A DNA stretch of 5,665 bases from Desulfitobacterium_A sp035539115 (GTDB lineage Bacteria > Bacillota > Desulfitobacteriia > Desulfitobacteriales > Desulfitobacteriaceae), in assembly GCF_035539115.1 (NCBI RefSeq), contig NZ_DATLJA010000111.1:1-5665 (forward strand). The letters are read 5' to 3'. Positions 1-5,486 of this stretch are shown here, one piece after another. Numbering within the stretch: the stretch's first letter is position 1; each line of letters begins with the position of its first letter. The position numbers and the translations under genes were made by a program. The notes beneath the pieces were generated by a model. The model worked only from the letters and a program-made list of their open reading frames with translations. It ran no database searches and was not told where the DNA came from.

Positions 1-141
1 AGGATAAAAAGCTTAATGAACTGAATCAGATGATAAAAACCATGAGTTTAGTAAACTGTTTCCCCAAGGGACAAAGCAGCCCAAGATCGATGCCATCAGA
101 GATATGCTTAAAGTCATGGATATGGATGAACTAAAAAAAAT
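1..141. repeat. Left copy of exact 141-bp terminal direct repeat
   Basis: Bases 1-141 are identical, base for base, to 5525-5665 (constant offset of 5524). The repeat begins at the first base of the window and its partner ends at the last base. It lies inside the broken transposase fragment, running from just 5' of the recognisable coding part to the A-rich stretch at 133-141. The most economical reading is the k-mer overlap left at the ends of a circular assembly loop, in which case only one copy exists in the cell. A true pair of flanking repeats cannot be excluded from sequence alone. Confidence 0.97.
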
Positions 142-316
142 CAATCAACACATTGTTAAAAAGGGAGTTGCAAATAAGATTTTTGAAAATGGAACTATTG
201 ACGGATATACTGTGGTTGCTATCAATGGAACAAGATTCTTCGGGAGCATTTTGCGACGATTCGATCGTAATACAAAAAATTCCATAACGAAAGTAAAGTT
301 CAGTTCATTCATGTAA
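3..316 (+). pseudogene. Decayed DDE-type transposase fragment (N-terminal part only)
   Basis: A reading frame is open from base 20 and resembles the N-terminal part of an IS4-like DDE transposase. It contains FPQGTKQPKIDAIRD (about 59-103), then a helix-rich stretch from the ATG at 104, then IDGYTVVAINGTRFFGS ending at 247. In related transposases as I recall them, the last motif reads AIDGT, and its Asp would be the first catalytic acid; here it is Asn (codon AAT, 224-226). After the Ser at 245-247 the resemblance stops and the frame continues with unrelated residues to a stop at 314-316. Upstream, another frame (DKKLNELNQMIKTM, from base 3) looks like the preceding protein segment, so a one-base shift near the A5 run at 35-39 is likely. 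No start codon with a ribosome binding site and no terminal inverted repeats are visible. The fragment is about 80-100 residues of a protein normally several hundred long, so it is inactive. The family assignment is from memory and moderate. Confidence 0.62.
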
Positions 317-381
317 TTCGGTGACTTACGATTGAATCGATTTGAATCATACTTCAATAACGTTTGTAAAGTCATACTAGT

Positions 382-410
382 TAGACATTACCGAAGATTC
401 ATGCAATAAT
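382..410 (+). promoter_or_regulatory. Candidate sigma-A promoter for the Lrp-type regulator
   Basis: TAGACA (382-387, five of six to TTGACA) is followed by a 17-base spacer and AATAAT (405-410, five of six to TATAAT). The TG at 402-403 makes it an extended -10 element. Transcription would begin near 417, giving a leader of about 70 bases before the regulator start at 488. It sits just downstream of the transposase remnant and is the best promoter match I found in the window. Confidence 0.5.
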
Positions 411-414
411 GCAT
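401..414. promoter_or_regulatory. Inverted repeat over the -10 box, possible autoregulatory operator
   Basis: ATGCA at 401-405 and TGCAT at 410-414 form an inverted repeat with a 4-base centre that covers the candidate -10 element of the regulator gene. Lrp/AsnC proteins commonly bind their own promoters as dimers or higher oligomers, so an autorepression site is plausible. The half-sites are only five bases long and could arise by chance. Confidence 0.25.
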
Positions 415-487
415 TAAAGCTTACGAATAGAAGTTGAAAGGTAAATATTACACTATTAATAAAACAATCAATGGAGGTTAGGTCCAA

Positions 488-949
488 ATGCTAGATGACA
501 GTGAGGAACTAGATGAAATTGATAGGGAGATTCTTAATCTATTGATAGATAATTCAAGAATTTCCAATGCAGAAATTGCCCGGAAGATAAACTTGTCGCG
601 GGTTGCAGTCCGAGATCGTATTCAAAGTTTAATACAGAGAGGGATTATCCAACAATTTACCACTATTTTGGACGCGGAGGCACTAGGATATCCACTCGCA
701 GCATTTTTTGAAATAGAAGTCCAACCTGAAATGCTTGATCAGGTAGCGGAAGAGTTAACGAAACAAGTAGATGTCACTATTGTCTATCATATGACCGGTC
801 CAACATCACTTCATGTACATGCGTGTTTGCGAGATTCTCAGCACCTCTCAGAGTTTCTGAAGGAAAATATATATTCCATACCTGGGGTACTGAAAGTTAG
901 TAGTTACTTATTACTGAACCGCTATAAATCGGTTCTTTCCGTGAGATAG
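488..949 (+). CDS. Lrp/AsnC-family transcriptional regulator
   Basis: This 153-residue protein has the usual length and two-domain plan of Lrp/AsnC (feast/famine) regulators, which bind DNA as oligomers and respond to small ligands, classically amino acids. Residues 8-62 form the winged helix-turn-helix: LDEIDREIL opens it, and SNAEIARKINLSRVAVRDRI (26-45) is the recognition unit. Residues about 70-148 form the RAM ligand-binding domain, with PGVLKVSSYLLLNRYK near the end. The effector-loop motif, usually G-D-Y-D-like, reads GPTS here (104-107), so the usual acidic ligand contact is missing. The ATG at 488 is supported by GGAGG at 473-477 (10-base spacing) and by the DSEELDEIDREIL start typical of the family. 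It stands 294 bases upstream of a transporter gene on the same strand, and local control of transporter and hydrolase is the simplest inference. The ligand is unknown. Confidence 0.93.
   Translation: MLDDSEELDEIDREILNLLIDNSRISNAEIARKINLSRVAVRDRIQSLIQRGIIQQFTTILDAEALGYPLAAFFEIEVQPEMLDQVAEELTKQVDVTIVYHMTGPTSLHVHACLRDSQHLSEFLKENIYSIPGVLKVSSYLLLNRYKSVLSVR
916..935 (+). other. Hairpin in the 3' end of the regulator gene
   Basis: GAACCG (916-921) and CGGTTC (930-935) form a perfect 6-bp stem with an 8-base loop, ending 14 bases before the end of the regulator gene. Only TTT follows it, so it is at best a weak terminator or mRNA-stabilising hairpin. No better terminator is visible between the regulator and the transporter. 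Confidence 0.25.
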
Positions 950-1086
950 ATTGCCCAATATAACCTTACTTTGTTTTAATATTTGACACTTCGAACATGT
1001 ACTCGTGACGTCTTTCGCAAGAATGTAATGAATCAATCGCAGTCCCATTTTCAGTTCTTTAGCTTTAGCAATAAGAATTGAGAATT

Positions 1087-1095
1087 TGATATAAG
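1087..1095 (+). promoter_or_regulatory. Candidate extended -10 promoter for the transporter operon
   Basis: TGATATAAG matches an extended -10 (TGn followed by TATAAG, five of six to TATAAT). The best upstream -35 is weak: TTAGCA at 1065-1070, with a 19-base spacer. Extended -10 promoters tolerate that. Transcription would start near 1101-1103, giving a leader of roughly 140 bases and placing the palindrome at 1106-1117 just inside the transcribed region. Confidence 0.33.
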
Positions 1096-1105
1096 AACGG
1101 AGGTG

Positions 1106-1117
1106 ATGTAGCTACAT
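1106..1117. promoter_or_regulatory. Perfect 12-bp palindrome, candidate operator
   Basis: ATGTAGCTACAT is its own reverse complement. It lies about 10 bases downstream of the candidate -10 element and 126 bases before the transporter start, a position where a bound regulator could block initiation or early elongation. The neighbouring Lrp-type protein is the obvious candidate to bind it. The site does not closely match the E. coli Lrp consensus, so the link is positional only. Confidence 0.35.
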
Positions 1118-1122
1118 TAACA

Positions 1123-1201
1123 GAAAGCTCAAAACCGCTGCCTAGCAAATGTCACGATAGGCGAAAACAGGGTAAAAACATGGAGGTCTAGCTTTCCTGT
1201 T
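1123..1201 (+). other. Possible folded leader RNA of the transporter gene
   Basis: Three complementary pairs are nested or competing. GAAAGCT (1123-1129) pairs with AGCTTTC (1190-1196). Inside it, GCCTA (1140-1144) pairs with TAGGC (1158-1162). AACAGG (1166-1171) can pair with CCTGTT (1196-1201), overlapping the closing stem by one base. Together they could form a multibranched leader fold. Each stem is short (5-7 bp), no known riboswitch core is recognised, and no terminator or sequestered ribosome binding site follows directly, so this is a weak candidate. Confidence 0.2.
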
Positions 1202-1243
1202 CAACACGAGTGCCATTTTTTAAATGAAAGGGTGATAAGGTAG

Positions 1244-2575
1244 ATGGGAAAAGTAAATGTCAACAATGTTATTGATAAAAGCAAAATGAATAAGTTCTTT
1301 TGGGCAATCTTTAGTGTCTGCTTATTAGCAGTAGTATTTGACGGCTACGATATGAATGTTTATGGAACTACCCTTCCTTCTATTATGAAAGAGATGGCTT
1401 TGAATCCCACCCAAACAGGCTTTCTTGCAAGTACAGCCTTGGCTGGGATGATCTTTGGTGCTATCTTTTTTGGGATGTTGGCTGACAAAATTGGGAGAAA
1501 AAAAGTGCTGATGATCGGCATAGCGATCTATGCTATTTTTACCGGGTTTTGTGGTTTTGTCAATGACGTTAATTCTTTTGCTATATTACGCTTTATTGCA
1601 GGGATGGGCATGGCCTCAATTTCACCGGTTTCTGCCAGTCTGGTTACGGAATTCTCTCCCAAAGCAAAAAGAGGCTTATTAATTACCCTTCTCATCACGT
1701 CAATCCAGATCGGACAAATCGTCGCTACCTTGAGTGGGGTCGTGTTAATTGGCAACGTTGGTTGGAGAGCAATCTATTGGATTGCCTTTGCACCCATTGT
1801 TCTTGTGGCCATTATTTACGCAGTTTTACCTGAATCAATGCATTCCTATTTACAGCAAGGTAAAACTGATAAAATCCGGGACATTTTAAAAAAGGCCAAC
1901 CCTGAATTTCATCCTTCTGATGAAGATGTCTATGAAGTTAGTATAGCTAATCAAACAAAAGCAACGGTGGCCAGTTTGTTTCAAGAGGGACGTGCCTGGA
2001 ATACAGTCATGATTTGGATTATGTTCTTCTGCAATTTATACATTGCGTTTGGCGTGCTCACATGGCTTCCTAAATTGATGACGATGTTAGGATATACTTT
2101 GAAATCAAGCTTGATGTTTTCGGCAATCATTTCCGTGGGGGGGATCGTTGGTAGCCTTGTTGGAGGCGTGATTGCAGAGAAGATTGGTTTCAAAAAAGTG
2201 CTCTTTGTGTATTACATCGCATGTGCGATTATGATTAATCTTGTCACGATAAAAATGAGCATTGGATCATTTATTGCGCTTCTTGCGATAACTGGACTAT
2301 TTATAGGATCACAACAAAATATGCTTTATGCCTATGCCACCGAAAATTATCCCGTATCTATTTTGGGAACAGCTCTTGGTTGGGGTTCTAGTTTTGGTCG
2401 ATTGGGTAGTGTCATCGCGCCAATGTTAATCGGAGTACTAATGTCTGCGGGATTATCTGTTAGTACAATGTTTTCTTCCTTTGCAGTACCTGCGATATTA
2501 GCAGCGGTGGCTGTACTCCTTATAAGAAAGAGCAGTCTAAAAGATGTACCACCATCGAAAACATTAAATAATTAA
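1244..2575 (+). CDS. MFS transporter, AAHS (aromatic acid:H+ symporter)-like
   Basis: A 443-residue integral membrane protein with about 12 hydrophobic segments in two halves (roughly 18-38 to 174-195 and 254-275 to 405-427), separated by a hydrophilic loop at about 200-250. MFS signature A appears in both halves: GMLADKIGRKK (77-87) and, degenerate, GGVIAEKIGFKK (307-318). The first helix carries FDGYDM (32-37); this acidic DGxD motif in helix 1 is characteristic of the AAHS group (PcaK, BenK, MhpT), where it is needed for proton-coupled uptake of aromatic acids. LPES (195-198), after helix 6, is also typical. The substrate is probably a small carboxylic or aromatic acid, but motifs alone do not fix it. 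The ATG at 1244 follows AAAGGGTGAT by 7 bases. The M24-fold gene follows 40 bases downstream with no terminator between, so the two are likely co-transcribed and share a substrate. No truncation is seen. Confidence 0.9.
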   Translation: MGKVNVNNVIDKSKMNKFFWAIFSVCLLAVVFDGYDMNVYGTTLPSIMKEMALNPTQTGFLASTALAGMIFGAIFFGMLADKIGRKKVLMIGIAIYAIFTGFCGFVNDVNSFAILRFIAGMGMASISPVSASLVTEFSPKAKRGLLITLLITSIQIGQIVATLSGVVLIGNVGWRAIYWIAFAPIVLVAIIYAVLPESMHSYLQQGKTDKIRDILKKANPEFHPSDEDVYEVSIANQTKATVASLFQEGRAWNTVMIWIMFFCNLYIAFGVLTWLPKLMTMLGYTLKSSLMFSAIISVGGIVGSLVGGVIAEKIGFKKVLFVYYIACAIMINLVTIKMSIGSFIALLAITGLFIGSQQNMLYAYATENYPVSILGTALGWGSSFGRLGSVIAPMLIGVLMSAGLSVSTMFSSFAVPAILAAVAVLLIRKSSLKDVPPSKTLNN

Positions 2576-2615
2576 GTGGTTAATCATTCAGCTTTAGAAA
2601 AGAGGAGATTATAAC

Positions 2616-3869
2616 ATGATAAATATGGCTTCTGAAGACCGTAAGCTTATGAAGGAACTCATTACATGGTCTTGTTCCGACCAGGAACTTGAAAGACGTT
2701 GGGATGCCACAGTCAAGGTCATGGAGGAAAAAGGCGTAGATTACCTCGTTATTGCACAGCGAAGCGACTATTTGGGCCAGTATGTGAAGTGGTTTACGGA
2801 TATGCCTACTTGGGACGAATATGGTGCCACGGTCATTTTCTCTAAGGATAAGGAGATTGTTACCATTTATTGCTCCGGAGGATTCGATGAGGAACAGCAA
2901 CCCTGGAGGCCCTCCAACAGCTTTCCAGAGTCCTACTGCTGCCGGGGCGTTGCAAGGCGCTGGGCAAGAGGCTATTTTCCCAGCATTAACTATACTGCCG
3001 CCTATGACGCCGAGATTGTTGTCCATGAACTCAAAGACAGAGGCAAGATAAAGGTCGGTATCGTCGGTACTGCTTTCATGACCGTCCAGTGTCACGAGTA
3101 CGTAAAGGCCAATCTGACAAATGCTGAATTCGTTGATTTCACGGATGATATAGACGCCATAAAAGCTATTAAAAGCCCTGAAGAAATTGAAATGATCCGC
3201 GAGGTAGTCAAGCTCCAGGATGAAGTCCTTTTCGGTCTCCGAGATTTCATTAAACCCGGCATGAGAGAGATCGACATCTATGCCGAGATGCGCAATCAAT
3301 CCCATAAGCGCGGTGCTGAAAACGGCATTTTCCTTCTAGGTACCAACAGCTACAATAAGGCCGCTGTGTGGTACAATGAGCATTTCCACAGTAATCGCGT
3401 CATCCAGAAGGGTGACACCATTACACTACTTAATGAGGCCAACTGCTCAAATGGAATGTACGGACATGTTTCCGGCATTTATTCTCTCGGCGACCCGTCT
3501 CCCGCGCTTGTCGAGAATATGAGAATATGCAATGAGGTTGATAAATTTGTCAGAGATCGTCTGGTAGACGGCGCCGATTGCAATGTGATATTTGATGAAT
3601 TCAATGCGTTTCTCAAGAGTATTGGACAGCCACCTGAGACCAGACTTCTCGGTCATAGTCAGGGCTACTGCCTTGTGGAAAGGCCTGCGATGCTGCCCGG
3701 CCACGGAGAAACGATTAAGCTCGCTGCTGGAATGAACTTTTCTTATCACCCATCCATCGTAACGCCCCAGGCCTTTGCTGTAACCTGCGCAAACTATTTT
3801 ATTAAAAAGGATGGACCTCCGGAACTGGTCAACACTTTCCCAACTGGTGAAATTCAAATTATCGGATAG
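2616..3869 (+). CDS. M24 (creatinase/aminopeptidase P fold) protein lacking most metal ligands
   Basis: This 417-residue cytoplasmic protein has the two-domain plan of creatinase/prolidase: a creatinase-N-like domain (about 25-180) and a C-terminal pita-bread M24 domain (about 185-410, starting near IKSPEEIEMIR). Metallopeptidases of this fold use Asp, Asp, His, Glu, Glu. By motif alignment they are Asn273 (LLNEAN), His284, His347 (GHSQG), His378 (in FSYHP, where FTIEP is usual) and Cys391, so only the His is kept. Creatinase, which is metal-independent, also has Asn at the first position, a GHSxG motif and a conserved His before the NR..Q.GD segment, here NEHFHSNR (254-261). A metal-free C-N hydrolase is therefore more likely than a peptidase, but creatinase's FSxEP glutamate is also missing, so neither function can be assigned. 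The ATG at 2616 has AGGAG (2603-2607) 8 bases upstream. The gene looks richer in G+C and in C/G-ending codons than its neighbours. It probably forms an operon with the transporter. Confidence 0.85.
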   Translation: MINMASEDRKLMKELITWSCSDQELERRWDATVKVMEEKGVDYLVIAQRSDYLGQYVKWFTDMPTWDEYGATVIFSKDKEIVTIYCSGGFDEEQQPWRPSNSFPESYCCRGVARRWARGYFPSINYTAAYDAEIVVHELKDRGKIKVGIVGTAFMTVQCHEYVKANLTNAEFVDFTDDIDAIKAIKSPEEIEMIREVVKLQDEVLFGLRDFIKPGMREIDIYAEMRNQSHKRGAENGIFLLGTNSYNKAAVWYNEHFHSNRVIQKGDTITLLNEANCSNGMYGHVSGIYSLGDPSPALVENMRICNEVDKFVRDRLVDGADCNVIFDEFNAFLKSIGQPPETRLLGHSQGYCLVERPAMLPGHGETIKLAAGMNFSYHPSIVTPQAFAVTCANYFIKKDGPPELVNTFPTGEIQIIG

Positions 3870-3961
3870 TTACATTTTCTCCACCTGTGAGGCAGGCCGG
3901 CTGTGAAACCGATTAAGTAACTAAGCGTATTATTATTTATTTTAGAAAGGAGTGATATTAT

Positions 3962-4402
3962 TTGAAACAATATATTGAATTTATTTTAGGAATTGAGAAT
4001 TATGTAATCGAAATGAGTTATGTCCGTGAAATTATTAAGCCAGTACATATTACGGAACTTGTTGGAGTACCGGAGTTTGTCAAAGGTGTATCTAAAATCC
4101 GTGACGAAGTGATTACTATTATCGATTTGCATCAAAAATTCAATATTGATTCAGCTACTTGCGAAGCATATGAACCCCGAATTATTATCTTGGAATTTAA
4201 TTCAGAGAATATAGGTTTACTCGTTAATGATGTTGTAGATATTTTGGAAAGCGATAATATAACGAATGTGCCTAGCCTTATTCACCATGGAATAATTCGT
4301 GAAATTCTGAACTTAGAAGATAAAATACTCCCCATTTTCGATATTGAACGTTTATTTTCCAGCGATGTAACTCAATGGTTAAATTCAGAGGAGATTTCTT
4401 AA
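3962..4402 (+). CDS. cheW: CheW-like chemotaxis coupling protein (TTG start)
   Basis: A 146-residue protein consisting of a single CheW domain, the scaffold that joins receptors to the histidine kinase CheA in chemoreceptor arrays. It shows the usual pattern: a first strand with FILGIENYVIEMSYVREII (7-25), then GVPEFVKGVSKIRDEVITIIDL (35-56), corresponding to the family's P..V.G..NLRG.V..V.DL, with the conserved Arg (47) kept but the following Gly replaced by Asp. IGLLVNDVVDIL (84-95) and ILPIFDIERLF (122-132) complete the fold. No kinase, response-regulator or receiver domain is fused. The start is TTG at 3962, supported by AAAGGAGTGA (3946-3955) and by the absence of a good upstream ATG. 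The gap to the preceding gene is 92 bases with no clear terminator, and the receptor gene follows 39 bases after the stop, so the pair is probably co-transcribed and may form a dedicated receptor-coupler unit. Confidence 0.9.
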   Translation: MKQYIEFILGIENYVIEMSYVREIIKPVHITELVGVPEFVKGVSKIRDEVITIIDLHQKFNIDSATCEAYEPRIIILEFNSENIGLLVNDVVDILESDNITNVPSLIHHGIIREILNLEDKILPIFDIERLFSSDVTQWLNSEEIS

Positions 4403-4441
4403 GTAAACTAAATTAGCTAAATGATTTAGGAGGAAATTGAT

Positions 4442-5251
4442 ATGATTGAATATTTTGAACAAATAGTTGATATGCTGGATGAAGCTTATTTCGGGAAAGC
4501 GGCAGTTGGGTTGTATGATCAGGAGAAATTTATACTTACTAAACAAGGATCAAAAATTCAAATTCCTCATAAGCCTGGCGATGCTTTAGTAGAGGGATCA
4601 GCAACATATCGTACTGTTAAAGAAGGTAAAAAGGTTACGCAACATGCTGAGCTTCTTGGTGTCAAATTCTATACTGTCTCTTATCCAATTATTATTAATG
4701 GAGAAGTTATTGGAGGATTAGTAATCTCTGTGCCTGAGGAATTAATGGGTTTAGAAGAGAAGTTACAAGATACATCACATTTATTAGTAGCCTCAATGGA
4801 ACAGATTTCCGCTGCTATCGAAAACATAGCTGCTTCCGCACAGGGTCTTGCTGAAGGTGGTCAATTAGTATCAAACTCTTCCCAAGAAGTCCAAGGCAAG
4901 GCTGAAGCAATGGAAGAAGTAGTACAGTACATCGACTCTGTTGCCAGCGATACTAAACTTCTGGGACTTAATGCATCTATTGAGGCAGCCAGGGCTGGAG
5001 AGACCGGCCGTGGTTTTGGCGTTGTAGCTCAGGAAATCCGCTCTATGGCGGTATCAAGTGCAACTTCGGCTAAGGATATTCGGAAAATCATTGGTGGAAT
5101 TCGTAAAGATATCTCTAAAATGACTGATGAGCTGGGGAAATTTGGGAACAATACCCAGGAAGTATCTGCTTCTATTGAAGAAATTTCGGCTTCAATTGAG
5201 TCCTTAACCCAAAATGCTATACAATTGCAAGAAATGGCGAGTAAATTATAG
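4442..5251 (+). CDS. Small soluble methyl-accepting chemotaxis receptor
   Basis: A 269-residue receptor with no membrane-spanning segment or signal peptide, so it acts in the cytoplasm. Residues about 1-105 form a small alpha/beta sensor, with GKKVTQHAELLGVKFYTVSY (62-81) and PIIINGEVIGGLVISVP (82-98). This resembles the PAS/Cache-like input modules that end in a 'P-i-ngevIGgi.is' strand. Residues about 106-269 are an antiparallel coiled-coil signalling domain whose tip is diagnostic of receptors that bind CheA and CheW: LLGLNASIEAARAGETGRGF (173-192), followed by VVAQEIRSMA (194-203). It ends at QEMASKL, a few residues earlier than usual and without a CheR/CheB-binding tail. The ATG at 4442 has AGGAGG (4428-4433) at 8-base spacing. 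It follows the cheW-like gene by 39 bases. The ligand is unknown; given the upstream transporter and hydrolase, sensing of an imported compound or metabolic state is an inference. Confidence 0.92.
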   Translation: MIEYFEQIVDMLDEAYFGKAAVGLYDQEKFILTKQGSKIQIPHKPGDALVEGSATYRTVKEGKKVTQHAELLGVKFYTVSYPIIINGEVIGGLVISVPEELMGLEEKLQDTSHLLVASMEQISAAIENIAASAQGLAEGGQLVSNSSQEVQGKAEAMEEVVQYIDSVASDTKLLGLNASIEAARAGETGRGFGVVAQEIRSMAVSSATSAKDIRKIIGGIRKDISKMTDELGKFGNNTQEVSASIEEISASIESLTQNAIQLQEMASKL

Positions 5252-5377
5252 GCTCTTTCTTGGAGAACTGGCCTTTAATATTTTGTTAAAACTATATTCA
5301 AAATTGACCAGCACTTTAGCTTCTGCCATAGTTAAATCATTGATTTCACTAGTATTCTTGCCGATTTTAAAGGTGTA
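5246..5377 (-). other. Short minus-strand open frame, possible gene remnant
   Basis: Reading the minus strand from 5377, a 43-codon frame runs to a TAA at 5248-5246. It includes KIGKNTSEINDL and MAEAKVLVNFEYSFNKIL, and its composition looks more protein-like than the opposing + strand frame. It begins directly after an in-frame TGA (5380-5378). The only ATG (5329) would leave 27 residues, and I see no ribosome binding site. It touches the last codons of the receptor gene. It may be the tail of a decayed gene or chance; I do not recognise the family. Confidence 0.18.
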
Positions 5378-5481
5378 TCAAATTCGGAGTTTCAGAGCTT
5401 TTGTCAGTCCTCTCTCTGATGAAATCGAAGGGAAGATGAAATGAGGAAAAACTGCCTGACGGAAGTGCTAACCCAATATAT
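5252..5481. other. Non-coding stretch between receptor gene and terminator
   Basis: About 230 bases with no convincing + strand gene. A frame from 5214 to 5444 is open, but it begins inside the receptor gene, lacks a ribosome binding site and reads as biased hydrophobic sequence. The only other content I can support is the weak minus-strand frame (5246-5377) and the hairpin next to the terminator. It may be an unusually long 3' untranslated region or the scar of a lost gene. Confidence 0.5.
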
Positions 5482-5486
5482 AGCAC
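5465..5486 (+). promoter_or_regulatory. Hairpin that competes with the downstream terminator
   Basis: GTGCTA (5465-5470) pairs perfectly with TAGCAC (5481-5486), leaving a 10-base loop. The right arm overlaps the left arm of the terminator stem (5482-5489), so the two hairpins cannot form together. That is the geometry of an antiterminator/terminator switch, although the terminator stem is longer and should usually win. Confidence 0.3.

Larger units (their letters stand above)
950..1243. other. Regulatory intergenic region upstream of the transporter operon
   Basis: These 294 bases contain no convincing gene in either direction. The first half (950-1080) is AT-rich with no clear terminator after the regulator gene. 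The second half holds a candidate extended -10 promoter (1087-1095), a perfect 12-base palindrome (1106-1117), two Shine-Dalgarno-like strings with no usable start (1099-1107 and 1182-1186), and several short complementary segments that could fold the transporter leader. The transporter's own ribosome binding site, AAAGGGTGAT (1227-1236), lies 7 bases before its ATG. I compared the leader mentally with common Firmicutes riboswitch cores (TPP, cobalamin, SAM, lysine, purine, c-di-GMP, guanidine, T-box) and recognised none. Confidence 0.6.

Noticed and set aside
145..375. Minus-strand frame of 76 codons over the transposase fragment
   Set aside because: The plus strand in the same place carries recognisable transposase motifs, and the minus frame has no start signal.
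983..988. TTGACA, a perfect -35 hexamer after the regulator gene
   Set aside because: No acceptable -10 hexamer lies at 16-19 bases spacing (the 17-base position reads TGACGT), so a promoter is not supported.
1096..1243. Known riboswitch or T-box in the transporter leader
   Set aside because: None of the core motifs I know for common classes could be found; only short generic stems are present.
2580..3305. Long minus-strand open frame (241 codons) opposite the M24-type gene
   Set aside because: It lies antisense to a gene with clear creatinase-fold motifs, has no ribosome binding site, and its sequence reads as a codon-bias shadow.
3870..3961. Terminator or flagellar sigma-D promoter between the M24-type gene and cheW
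   Set aside because: GC-rich CCTG/CAGG pairing (near 3884-3895) is only 4 bp with no T-run. ACCGATTA at 3908 is a partial sigma-D -10 match without a TAAA at the right distance. TATTAT strings at 3928-3936 lack a -35.
4408..4429. CTAAAT/ATTTAG hairpin just before the receptor ribosome binding site
   Set aside because: It is six all-but-one A/T pairs with a 10-base loop, too weak to argue for control of translation.
5214..5444. Plus-strand open frame of 76 codons starting inside the receptor gene
   Set aside because: No ribosome binding site, out-of-frame overlap with the receptor, and biased hydrophobic composition without a recognisable motif.
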